A model generated the notes under the pieces. That model searched no databases. It had not been told where the DNA came from and saw only the letters and a program-made list of their open reading frames with translations. A stretch of DNA of 64,000 bases from Pseudomonas sputi (GTDB taxonomy: Bacteria > Pseudomonadota > Gammaproteobacteria > Pseudomonadales > Pseudomonadaceae). A program made the position numbers and the translations under genes. Shown in pieces: positions 28,716 through 36,736 of this stretch. The DNA is taken from positions 246,187 through 310,186 of the forward strand of contig NZ_BQHI01000007.1 of assembly GCF_021603585.1 (NCBI RefSeq), written 5' to 3'. Numbering within the stretch: position 1 is the first letter of the stretch; the number at the start of each line of letters is the position of its first letter.

Positions 28716-29348
28716 ATGAACACCGCCGCATTGCGCGAGCAGATCCACATAGCCCGACAACACGAGATTGAAACCGGAAAGCTGACCCGTCAGCTGGAAG
28801 CCCAACTGCAACACCTGCACCCGGCGATCCAGTTGCCGGAAACCGACGCCAACGGCGTGCTGACGCGTTTTGTCGCCGCCTACATCGACGAAGTGCCAGA
28901 CCTGCTGGATGCAGCCAATGAAGTCGCCAGGGAAGCGGGAATCGAATCGCAGATCAAACCGGTGCTGAGAATCGCCGAGCAGTACTTCATCCAGCCGCCC
29001 GTGGGCCTGGACAGTCTGCTGGACGAAGCCTATCTGGCGCACCGTTTTGTCGAAGAGGTCAACGACCTGTACATCAAGCATTTCGGCCAGCCACTGATCC
29101 CCTTGGACATGACGGTCGCCAATCTGATTGCTCACCAGTTGATCGGTGAGGAATTTGCCAACCAACTCGACGAAGTGGTGCATCACGCGGTGGACAGCAT
29201 GCTCGACGATGACAGCTTTGCGCTGGAGTCGGTGGAAGCCTACCGCGAGAAACTCAGCAGCCCGGACACCGGTGCGGCGTGGAAACGCTGGCCGTGCATG
29301 AGTCGCCGTCTGGGCGTGGGCCTGGAGCTGGATCAGCCTGCGGCTTGA
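28716..29348 (+). CDS. Conserved protein of unknown function (PA0104-like)
   Basis: A 210-residue acidic, largely helical protein without signal peptide or membrane segment. The N-terminal 40 residues look like a coiled coil (REQIHIARQHEIETGKLTRQ), and the rest is helical with conserved-looking segments FVAAYIDEVPDLLDAANE and LDMTVANLIAHQLIGEEF. The start at ATG 28716 has TGGAG 5 bases before it. I do not recognise a domain. Its position between ctaC and the SulP gene agrees with PA0104 in P. aeruginosa by memory. Confidence 0.75.
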   Translation: MNTAALREQIHIARQHEIETGKLTRQLEAQLQHLHPAIQLPETDANGVLTRFVAAYIDEVPDLLDAANEVAREAGIESQIKPVLRIAEQYFIQPPVGLDSLLDEAYLAHRFVEEVNDLYIKHFGQPLIPLDMTVANLIAHQLIGEEFANQLDEVVHHAVDSMLDDDSFALESVEAYREKLSSPDTGAAWKRWPCMSRRLGVGLELDQPAA

Positions 29349-29363
29349 TCTGTGCGCAAACGA

Positions 29364-29393
29364 TTGGGGGAACAGATTGCTCTGTTCCCCCAA
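29364..29393. terminator. Hairpin between converging genes
   Basis: TTGGGGGAACAGA and TCTGTTCCCCCAA form a long stem around a TTGC loop between the 29348 stop and the SulP gene end. T content after the arms is low, but placement suggests termination for both genes. Confidence 0.6.
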
Positions 29394-29399
29394 ATGTTC

Positions 29400-30926
29400 T
29401 CAGCCTGCCGCGCCGATTCCGGTGGTGGTGCGGATCCGCCCCTCAAGCCGTCGCTTCAACCCGCGCGACTCGATCAACAGTTTCGCGCCCTTGGCCGCAT
29501 TCGCCCGGCCCCACTCTTCGAGCAGTTCCAGACACGAATGGTCGATGTAGCTCAGATGGTTGAGTGGCACGTGCACTGTCGTGCCCGGCGGAATGCTGCC
29601 CAGCACCTGAGTCAGTGCCGGCACTTTGAGGAACGTCGCCGCGCCCACCAGACGCAACTCCATTTCCCCGTCCTGCGGCAGATCGATCAGGCTGATTTTC
29701 AGGCGCGAGGCCTTGAACGCCAGTTTCAGCAGGGTCAGCCCGAAACCGATCAGCACGCCGGTCAGGAGGTCGGTGAAGATGATCGCCAGCGCTGTGGCGG
29801 CGTAGGTGAACATCGGCATCCGGCCGTAACGCCCCAAACCACGGAACGCCTTGAGATCCACCAGTTTGAAACCGGTGTAGACCAGAACGCCGGCCAGACT
29901 CGCCACCGGAATGCTCTGCAACACGCTCGACAGCAACAACACGAACGCCAGCAGCCACAGGCCATGGAAAATCGTCGAGTAACGCGTGGTGGCGCCGGCC
30001 TGGACGTTGGCCGAACTGCGCACGATCACCCCGGTCATCGGCAGTGCGCCGACCAGACCACAGAGCATGTTGCCGACGCCCTGCGCCGACAGCTCACGGT
30101 CGAAATCCGAACGCGGGCCGCTGTGCATGCGATCCACCGCAGCGGCGGACAGCAGGGTTTCGGCACTGGCGATGAAGGCCACGGCGAACGCGGCAATCAG
30201 CAGCGTCGGGTCGGCCAGGCTGAGCAGATCCGCCGGTTTCAGCCAGTCGATGGCTTCGGCCAGATTCGCCGGCACTTCAACCCGCTTCACTGGCAGCGCC
30301 AGCAAAAGGCTGGCACCGGTTGCCAGCCCGACACCGAGCAGCGCGCCGGGAATGAAGCGCAGCGAATGCGGGCGGAATTTCTCCCACAGCCACATCACCG
30401 CGATGGTCGACAGCCCGAGCAGCCCGGCCTGCCAGCCAAACGACGGCAAGGCCTGCGCCACCGCGCCGGGGAATGCCGTGAGGTTGTCGAGACCTGAAGG
30501 TTTCGGTGACGCATCGAGCATCACATGCACCTGTGAGAGCACGATCAACACACCAATACCGGCAAGCATGCCGTACACCACCGCTGGCGCCGTGACCCGG
30601 AACCAGCAACCGAGCTTCAGGCGTCCCGCTACCAGTTGCAGAAATCCGGCGAGCAGCAGGATCGGCCCGAGCATCTCGATGCCGTGCTGGCGCACCAGCT
30701 CGAACACCAGCACCGCCAGACCCGCCGCCGGCCCGCTGACCTGCAACGGCGAACCCGCCAGCCAGCCCACCACCAGACCGCCGATGATCCCGGTGATCAG
30801 GCCTTTGGCCGGCGGTAGCCCTGACGCAATCGCAATGCCCATGCACAGCGGCAGAGCGACCAGAAACACAACCACTGAAGCCAGCAGCTCCCGTGGCAAC
30901 ACAGCTTTCAATTGAGCCGCACGCAT
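29400..30926 (-). CDS. SulP family anion transporter (probable bicarbonate)
   Basis: Inner-membrane transporter of the SLC26/SulP family, 508 residues, with 10-12 membrane segments (first: LLASVVVFLVALPLCMGIAIA) and a C-terminal STAS domain (from about 420, including GTTVHVPLNHLSYIDHSCLELLEEW). The family signature region PVAGLITGIIGG-like is seen as PPAKGLITGIIGGLVVGWL. It precedes a beta-carbonic anhydrase on the other side (91 bases), a pairing that argues for bicarbonate rather than sulfate as substrate. Annotation as a sulfate transporter is common but unsupported here. Confidence 0.85.
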   Translation of the reverse strand: MRAAQLKAVLPRELLASVVVFLVALPLCMGIAIASGLPPAKGLITGIIGGLVVGWLAGSPLQVSGPAAGLAVLVFELVRQHGIEMLGPILLLAGFLQLVAGRLKLGCWFRVTAPAVVYGMLAGIGVLIVLSQVHVMLDASPKPSGLDNLTAFPGAVAQALPSFGWQAGLLGLSTIAVMWLWEKFRPHSLRFIPGALLGVGLATGASLLLALPVKRVEVPANLAEAIDWLKPADLLSLADPTLLIAAFAVAFIASAETLLSAAAVDRMHSGPRSDFDRELSAQGVGNMLCGLVGALPMTGVIVRSSANVQAGATTRYSTIFHGLWLLAFVLLLSSVLQSIPVASLAGVLVYTGFKLVDLKAFRGLGRYGRMPMFTYAATALAIIFTDLLTGVLIGFGLTLLKLAFKASRLKISLIDLPQDGEMELRLVGAATFLKVPALTQVLGSIPPGTTVHVPLNHLSYIDHSCLELLEEWGRANAAKGAKLLIESRGLKRRLEGRIRTTTGIGAAG

Positions 30927-31016
30927 GGCGATTCTCCCGAAGTTTTCTTCAGGCGTGGCAAGGCCTGGCCGCTGATACAGCGGCCGGCGTCAAACCACAC
31001 GGATTTTTAGGAGGAT

Positions 31017-31748
31017 TCAGAAGCGCGCTTTGGGCGTCGCCACCGGGATCGGATGGCTGCCGTCGAGCGGCAGGAAGCAACCCTGATCCGCGTCGTAAGC
31101 TTTGATTTCGCTGGTTTCGATGTTGTAGACCCAGCCATGGATGAACAGATGACCGTTCGCCATGCGCGAGGCTACCGAAGGATGGGTACGCAAGTGCTGC
31201 AGTTGGGCGATGACGTTTTCCTCGGTGAGGATCGGCATGCTTTCTTTTTCGTCGGTGCAGTTGCAGTTGTCGTGCACCATGGTTTTTGCGACTTCGGCGT
31301 GGCGCAGCCAGGCTTTGACCGTCGGCATCTTTTCCAGGCTGTCCGGATTGAGTACCGCACGCATGGCGCCGCAGTCGGAGTGGCCGCAAATGATGATGTG
31401 CTGCACGCCGAGGGCCAGTACCGCGTATTCGATGGCGGTGGAAACGCCGCCGTTCATCTGGCCGTAGGGTGGCACGACGTTGCCGACGTTACGGGTCACG
31501 AACAGATCGCCGGGCGAGCTCTGGGTGATCAGTTCGGGCACGATGCGCGAATCGGCGCAGGTGATGAACATCGCCCGTGGCGACTGGGCCGTGGCGAGTT
31601 TTTTGAAGAGTTCTTCCTGCTGCGGAAAGACCTCATGATGAAAATGCAAAAAGCCGTCAACGATATGCTTCAACGCTGCATCGGCGGATTCCGCCACAGG
31701 GGCGGCTTGCGCCGACGCAGCCAACGGCTGTTTATCCTTGTCACTCAT
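31017..31748 (-). CDS. Beta-class carbonic anhydrase
   Basis: Interconverts CO2 and bicarbonate. The 243-residue protein has the zinc site CADSRI and HSDCGAM (Cys, Asp-Arg pair, His and Cys), typical of beta enzymes, and RNVGNVVPPYG. No signal peptide is present, so it is cytosolic. It is transcribed toward the SulP gene 91 bases downstream, and the two probably act together in bicarbonate supply. Confidence 0.95.
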   Translation of the reverse strand: MSDKDKQPLAASAQAAPVAESADAALKHIVDGFLHFHHEVFPQQEELFKKLATAQSPRAMFITCADSRIVPELITQSSPGDLFVTRNVGNVVPPYGQMNGGVSTAIEYAVLALGVQHIIICGHSDCGAMRAVLNPDSLEKMPTVKAWLRHAEVAKTMVHDNCNCTDEKESMPILTEENVIAQLQHLRTHPSVASRMANGHLFIHGWVYNIETSEIKAYDADQGCFLPLDGSHPIPVATPKARF

Positions 31749-31913
31749 GATTCATCCTCATTGGCGGATTCGGGGAGTCGTTCCCGTGTATTCCGGTGTG
31801 AAGCCAGTGGCTGTTTAGAACATCCGAGTCATCCCGACCCGTCAGTCACTCGATGAACAAGGTAACCGCCGAAACTTAACTCAAACTGAATCAAGCGCTC
31901 TAGAACGTGTGTT

Positions 31914-31952
31914 CCAGGTCACAAAAAACGTGACCGGCGTAAACCGGACCTG
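31914..31952. other. Pair of mutually exclusive hairpins
   Basis: CCAGGTCAC (31914 on) can pair with GTGACC at 31930-31935 around AAAAAAC, or its CCAGGTC part with GACCTGG at 31946-31952. A short CCGG pair lies in between. It sits about 165-200 bases upstream of the carbonic anhydrase start and after the radical SAM gene end; leader or 3' UTR roles are both possible. Confidence 0.4.
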
Positions 31953-31987
31953 GCATTCCTCCCTCTCAATCAGAGGGCCAATAGTTT

Positions 31988-33046
31988 CTAAATCAGCGCC
32001 ATCTGGCGACCCGGCGGACAGAAGGCCGTGCAATCGAGGTTGAAGCCTTCGCGGTGATTGAGCCCCAGGCGTTTCAGCGCTTTGGCGAAGCGCTGGGCAA
32101 GCAGGTCGGCAAACGGCCCTTCACCGCGCATTCGCGCGCCAAAACGGCTGTCGTACAGCTCGCCGCCACGGCTCTGGCGGATCAGGCTCAAGACATGGGC
32201 GGCGCGTTGCGGGTAGTGCGCCTCAAGCCATTCCTCGAACAGCGGCGCCACCTCCAGGGGCAGGCGCAGCATCATGTAGGCCGCGCTCTGGGCACCGGCC
32301 GCGTGGGCTTCGGTCAGCAGGCTTTCGATCTCGCTGTCATTGATCATCGGAATCATCGGCGAACACAGCACCCCCACCGGAATCCCCGCCTCGCGCATCA
32401 CCCGGATCGCCCGCAACCGCGCCTTGGGCGCAGCGGCGCGGGGTTCGAGGATGCGTTTGAGCTCGTCGTCCAGGGTGGTCAGGCTGATCATCACCGCCAC
32501 CAGCCGCTGTTGGGCCAGTTCGGTGAGCAGGTCGAGGTCGCGCAGGATCAGCGAGCCCTTGGTGACGATGGTCACCGGATGCCGGTAGCGCAGCAGTACC
32601 TCGAGGGTCTGGCGGGTGATCCGGTGTTCACGTTCGATCGGCTGGTAGGGATCGGTGTTGGAGCCAAGGTTGATCGGCGCGCATTGATAGCCTTTTTTCC
32701 CCAGCTGCTCTTCCAGCACCTGGGCGGCGTTGGTCTTGGCGATCAGCTTCGTTTCGAAATCCAGCCCCGGCGACATGTCCCAATAGGCGTGGCTGGGCCG
32801 TGCATAGCAATAGATGCAGCCATGCTCGCAGCCGCGATAGGGATTGATCGAGCGGTCGAAGGGCAGGTCCGGCGAAGTGTTGCGGGTAATGATGGTCTTC
32901 GCGGTTTCGAAACTGACTTCGGTGCCCTGGGTCAGTGGCACTTCCTGATACCAGCCGTCGTCCTCGGCCGCCGAGCGACTCGGTGCGAAGCGGTTGTGCG
33001 GGTTGGTGGCGGTGCCGCGACCGCGCGGGGGCAAGGGGCTGGTCAT
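31988..33046 (-). CDS. PA0069-family radical SAM protein (SplB-like), SOS-regulated
   Basis: Radical S-adenosylmethionine enzyme of 352 residues. The cluster motif is CEHGCIYCYAR, that is CxxxCxxC. Other visible parts are NLGSNTDPYQPIEREHRITR and VTIVTKGSLILRDLDLL, shared with spore photoproduct lyase-like proteins. The substrate is unknown. The ATG at 33046 (MTSPLPPRG) has AAGGA 8 bases upstream. A perfect LexA box 17 bases upstream marks it as a DNA-damage gene; the P. aeruginosa homologue is an established LexA target, so a DNA repair role is plausible. Confidence 0.88.
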   Translation of the reverse strand: MTSPLPPRGRGTATNPHNRFAPSRSAAEDDGWYQEVPLTQGTEVSFETAKTIITRNTSPDLPFDRSINPYRGCEHGCIYCYARPSHAYWDMSPGLDFETKLIAKTNAAQVLEEQLGKKGYQCAPINLGSNTDPYQPIEREHRITRQTLEVLLRYRHPVTIVTKGSLILRDLDLLTELAQQRLVAVMISLTTLDDELKRILEPRAAAPKARLRAIRVMREAGIPVGVLCSPMIPMINDSEIESLLTEAHAAGAQSAAYMMLRLPLEVAPLFEEWLEAHYPQRAAHVLSLIRQSRGGELYDSRFGARMRGEGPFADLLAQRFAKALKRLGLNHREGFNLDCTAFCPPGRQMALI

Positions 33047-33062
33047 CACGGGTGTCCTTGGT

Positions 33063-33078
33063 CTGTACATGCATACAG
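33063..33078. promoter_or_regulatory. LexA (SOS) box
   Basis: CTGTACATGCATACAG fits the LexA consensus CTGT-N8-ACAG exactly. It lies 17-32 bases before the radical SAM start, where LexA would block RNA polymerase. Confidence 0.85.
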
Positions 33079-33279
33079 TATCTGCAAGGTGGCGGATGAT
33101 CCACTACCGTTCAGCCGTCCATCAATAAATCCCGCGGTTAGTTATAAGTTTGTTTAGCGGTAAAGTTGCAGTTGTGCAAATTGAAGAAACATAAGTTGGC
33201 TGTTCGTTTACTGTTCAAGTTCGTAGTATCCACTCCGCTTCACAACACTTGACTGTATAAATGGCAAAAGGATTTGATG

Positions 33280-33582
33280 ATGTCTTTTTTTAATTCGCGC
33301 GGTATTTTTCTGCAACTGATGCAGCCCGGCCCATCGGAGCCCAATACGTTGGTTTCCATGCAACTGGCGCGTAAGGAACTGGGCTGGGATGCCGAGGCCG
33401 GCGTGCAGACCGAAATGCTGGTTGACCCGATTTTTGTCACCGCGACCTCCCGGGATGGCGGCCATACCTTCAGCATCGGCCGTCTGGAGCACGATGTGGA
33501 TCGTGACGGTGAAATCGGCGAGCAGGATCGAGCCAAGCTGGTTGCCCTGGCCAAGGCCTATGCCAGTATTACCAATCCGTAA
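33280..33582 (+). CDS. Small protein with EF-hand-like loop, unknown function
   Basis: A 100-residue cytosolic protein. Near the C-terminus the sequence DVDRDGEIGEQD follows the calcium-loop pattern D-x-D-x-D-G-x-I-x-x-x-D (Asp in place of the usual final Glu). A helix (RAKLVALAKAYASI) follows it; the preceding segment (TFSIGRLEH) looks more beta-like. The ATG at 33280 has AAAGGA 7 bases upstream; ATG 33277 is also possible. The gene stands alone between the LexA-controlled gene and a terminator. No family is recognised; calcium binding is inference from the loop only. Confidence 0.65.
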   Translation: MSFFNSRGIFLQLMQPGPSEPNTLVSMQLARKELGWDAEAGVQTEMLVDPIFVTATSRDGGHTFSIGRLEHDVDRDGEIGEQDRAKLVALAKAYASITNP

Positions 33583-33596
33583 CAGCGATTGAATGA

Positions 33597-33631
33597 ATAA
33601 CCCCTGCATGATTAATCATGCAGGGGTTATT
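33597..33631. terminator. Bidirectional terminator
   Basis: ATAACCCCTGCATGATTA and its complement TAATCATGCAGGGGTTAT form a nearly perfect stem with A- and T-rich ends between the 33582 stop and the cytochrome subunit gene. Confidence 0.85.
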
Positions 33632-33635
33632 GCGC

Positions 33636-34937
33636 TTAGTTGTGGCTGGTTACTTGCCCAAGGTCACCGGCCGAAGTTGTAGTCGTATCGTCGGTGCGTA
33701 ACTTGGCAACCTCTTTCGCGGTGACAGGGGATGCCTTGTTACCCCAACTTCCACGAATAAAGCTCACGACATCCGCCACTTCCTGATCCGACAGACGCCA
33801 GGCGAAACCGGGCATGGTGAAGGTGGACGGCGCCGTGTGCGTCGCAGGCAGGGTGCCGCCCTTGAGCACGATGTGGATCAGCGAGGTCGGGTCTTCCGAT
33901 TGCAGCACCGGATTGCCCGCCAACGCCGGGAACACACGGGTGTAGCCTTGGCCGTCGGTGCGGTGGCAGGCGGCGCAGTTATCGATGTACACCGAGGCGC
34001 CACGTTGACTGTCATCGCCGTTCCACAAAGCCTTGGCGGTTTTCGCGTCGTACTGATGCGGCTGATCGGCCGGATCATTGGCCGGCAGCGATTTCAGGTA
34101 ACGGGCAATCGCGGTCAGGTCAGCGTCGGTCATGTACTGCATGCTGTGGGTGACCACATCGCTCATGCCGCCGAACACCGCGCTGCGGTCGCTGCGACCG
34201 GTCTTGAGGAACTGCACCAGTTGCTCTTCGCTCCAGCTGCCGAGACCGTCCTTGTGGTCGCCGCGCAGACTTTTGGCGATCCAGCCTTCCAGCGGCGCAC
34301 TGCCTGACAGAAAACTGCTGCCTTCGGCTGCGCTCAGGGATTTTTCCTGCATGGTCAGGGCCCGTGGCGTATGGCAGGCGCCGCAATGTCCGAGGCCTTC
34401 TACCAGATACGCCCCACGGCTGACGACGGCATCGTCCGACGCGGGTTTGTAGTCCTCGACCTTCGGCGCGAACAGCCAGCGCCAGCCTGTCAGCGGCCAG
34501 CGCATGCTCAATGGCCACGGGATGTCACTGGCCTTGTTCTCCTGCGCCACCGGTTCCACGCCGTGCATGAAGTAGGCATAGAGCGCCTGCATGTCGGTTT
34601 CGCTGACGCGGGCGTAGGACGGGTACGGCATCGCCGGGTACAAGGTACTGCCATTTTTGGCCACGCCATGACGCACGGCCTGGTCGAAGTCCTCGAAGCT
34701 GTAGTCACCGACCCCGGTTTTGTCCGGGGTGATGTTGGTCGAGTAGATCGTGCCGATCGGGGTTTGCATCGGCAGGCCGCCGGCGAACGGCTTGCCGTCC
34801 TTGGCGGTGTGGCAGGCCACGCAGTCACCGGCACGGGCGAGGTATTCGCCTTGCTTGATCAAGGATTGATCAACTTCGGCGCCATGAACGGCAACGCTGC
34901 CGAGCAGCGCCAGGGTCGCGATAACGAGAGTCTTCAT
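33636..34937 (-). CDS. Triheme cytochrome c subunit of gluconate 2-dehydrogenase-type enzyme
   Basis: Periplasmic cytochrome that takes electrons from the flavoprotein next door and passes them to ubiquinone or oxidases. A signal peptide (ending VAVHGA) is followed by three cytochrome c domains with CVACH, CGACH and CAACH motifs at about residues 39, 185 and 322. The ATG at 34937 has AAGGAG 8 bases upstream; an ATG two codons earlier is too close to it. The 433-residue size fits the cytochrome subunits of gluconate, sorbitol and alcohol dehydrogenases. It is the last gene of the three-gene operon, 12 bases after the GMC gene. Confidence 0.92.
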   Translation of the reverse strand: MKTLVIATLALLGSVAVHGAEVDQSLIKQGEYLARAGDCVACHTAKDGKPFAGGLPMQTPIGTIYSTNITPDKTGVGDYSFEDFDQAVRHGVAKNGSTLYPAMPYPSYARVSETDMQALYAYFMHGVEPVAQENKASDIPWPLSMRWPLTGWRWLFAPKVEDYKPASDDAVVSRGAYLVEGLGHCGACHTPRALTMQEKSLSAAEGSSFLSGSAPLEGWIAKSLRGDHKDGLGSWSEEQLVQFLKTGRSDRSAVFGGMSDVVTHSMQYMTDADLTAIARYLKSLPANDPADQPHQYDAKTAKALWNGDDSQRGASVYIDNCAACHRTDGQGYTRVFPALAGNPVLQSEDPTSLIHIVLKGGTLPATHTAPSTFTMPGFAWRLSDQEVADVVSFIRGSWGNKASPVTAKEVAKLRTDDTTTTSAGDLGQVTSHN

Positions 34938-34949
34938 GGTCATCGCTCC

Positions 34950-36734
34950 TTAAGCCTGAACCAGCGGGCCGGGGTTTTTCAGGTATTGCTCGCGGATCGC
35001 TTTCGCCGACCAGTAAGTCAGCGCAGCGACCAGGCCGGTCGGGTTGTAACCCAGGCCTTGCGGGAATGCCGAGGCGCCCGGAACGAACACGTTGTGCACA
35101 TCCCAGCTCTGCAGATAGCGGTTCAGCGCGCTGGTCTTCGGATCGGTGCCCATGATCGCGCCACCGTTGAGGTGGGTGGTCTGGTACGACGCGGTGTTGA
35201 AGTGGTCGCCGACTTTCTTGCCGATCACGGCGATGGCTTTCGGGCCCATGGCCTCGGCGATCTTGCCCATTTTCTCGACCATGAAGCGGTTCATCTTGAT
35301 GTCGTTTTCCTGCCAGTCGAACGTCATCCGCAGCAGCGGCATGCCGTAGGCATCGCGGTACACCGGATCCAGATCGAGGTAGTTGCCACGGTAGGACTGA
35401 TGCGCGCCGTGGGCGTCCATCGACACCTGATGGGTGTAGTAATCGGCGGTCGCGCGTTTCCACGCACTGCCCCAGGCCGGCGTGCCCGGCGGGTTGGAGG
35501 TGCCGGCGATCGGTCGGCTGCCGGCCTGGTTGACCCACATCGGCGAGCCACCGACGAAGCCATGCGGTCCGTGATCGAAGTTGTCGGCGTTGAAATCATC
35601 CACCGCCACACCGTTGCCGCCGGCACCGATGAAGTTGTTGGTGTGGGTGTCCTTGTCGAAGAACGCCTTGATGGTGGCCATGTTCTGGTAGGCGAAGTTG
35701 CGCCCGACCACGCCTTCACCGCTGACCGGGTCGTAGGGTTTGCCGATGCCGGAGAGCAGCATCAGGCGCACGTTGTGCAACTGGAACGCGCCGAGAATGA
35801 CCAGATCCGCCGGCTGCTCGATCTCGCGACCCTGGCCGTCGATGTAGGTGACGCCGGTGGCTTTGGTTTTCGTGCTGTCGAGATTGACCCGCAGTACGTG
35901 GGCGTTGGGCCGCAGTTCGAAATTCGGCAGCGGTTTCAGGGCCGGCAGAATGTTCACGTTCGGCGACGCCTTGGAGTACATGTAGCAAACGTAACCGCTG
36001 CAGAACCCGCAGAAGTTGCACGGGCCCATTTGTGCGCCGTAGGGGTTGGTGTACGGCCCCGAAGTATTCGCGGAAGGCAGGTTGTAGGGTTTGTAACCGA
36101 CCTCCGTGGCTGCTTTGCCGAACAGCTGTGCGGAAACCGTATTTTTCTGTGCTTCCAGCGGAAACGGGTTCGAACGATCGGGTGCGTACGGGTTGCCGCC
36201 CTTGCCCTGGCCGACCAGTTGGCCTTTCACGGTCCACGCCTGGCCGGAGGTGCCGAAGACTTTTTCGGCGAAGTCGAAGAACGGTTCCAGCTCTTCATAG
36301 CTGACGCCGAAGTCCTGGATAGTCATGTCCTTGGGGATGAAGCTTTTGCCGTAGCGCTCTTCATAGTGGCTGCGCATGCGCAGTTCGATCGGGTCGACCC
36401 GAAAGTGAACGCCCGACCAGTGCAGCCCGGCGCCGCCCACGCCATTGCCCGGCAGGAACGCGCCCAATTGGCGATTTGGCAGGGCGATATCGTTGACGCT
36501 GTGGCGGATGGTGACGGTTTCCCTGGAAACGTCCTGGAAGAGTTTTTTGCGCACGCTGTAGGTGAGTTCGTCGATCACCTGGGGATAGTTGCCGTCGGGG
36601 TAGGTGTCCTGCATCGGCCCGCGCTCCAGCGCCAGCACGTTCAGTCCGGCTTCGGTCAGTTCCTTGGCCATGATCGCGCCTGTCCAGCCGAAACCGACGA
36701 TCACTGCGTCGACCTTCTTCATTACCGTTGCCAT
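34950..36734 (-). CDS. GMC flavoprotein subunit of gluconate 2-dehydrogenase-type enzyme
   Basis: FAD-dependent dehydrogenase of the GMC superfamily, 594 residues. The nucleotide-binding motif is VDAVIVGFGWTGAIMAKEL with Glu in LALERG, followed by GNGVGGAGLHWSGVHFR. A Cys-rich stretch, PCNFCGFCSGYVCYMYSK (about 255-270), matches the segment that holds an iron-sulfur cluster in related FAD-glucose dehydrogenases. Catalytic His candidates are in TTHLNGGAIMG. There is no signal peptide; export is probably by hitch-hiking on the TAT signal of the neighbouring small subunit. The start at 36734 lies 2 bases after that gene. Gluconate as substrate is the family default, not shown. Confidence 0.9.
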   Translation of the reverse strand: MATVMKKVDAVIVGFGWTGAIMAKELTEAGLNVLALERGPMQDTYPDGNYPQVIDELTYSVRKKLFQDVSRETVTIRHSVNDIALPNRQLGAFLPGNGVGGAGLHWSGVHFRVDPIELRMRSHYEERYGKSFIPKDMTIQDFGVSYEELEPFFDFAEKVFGTSGQAWTVKGQLVGQGKGGNPYAPDRSNPFPLEAQKNTVSAQLFGKAATEVGYKPYNLPSANTSGPYTNPYGAQMGPCNFCGFCSGYVCYMYSKASPNVNILPALKPLPNFELRPNAHVLRVNLDSTKTKATGVTYIDGQGREIEQPADLVILGAFQLHNVRLMLLSGIGKPYDPVSGEGVVGRNFAYQNMATIKAFFDKDTHTNNFIGAGGNGVAVDDFNADNFDHGPHGFVGGSPMWVNQAGSRPIAGTSNPPGTPAWGSAWKRATADYYTHQVSMDAHGAHQSYRGNYLDLDPVYRDAYGMPLLRMTFDWQENDIKMNRFMVEKMGKIAEAMGPKAIAVIGKKVGDHFNTASYQTTHLNGGAIMGTDPKTSALNRYLQSWDVHNVFVPGASAFPQGLGYNPTGLVAALTYWSAKAIREQYLKNPGPLVQA

Positions 36735-36736
36735 GC

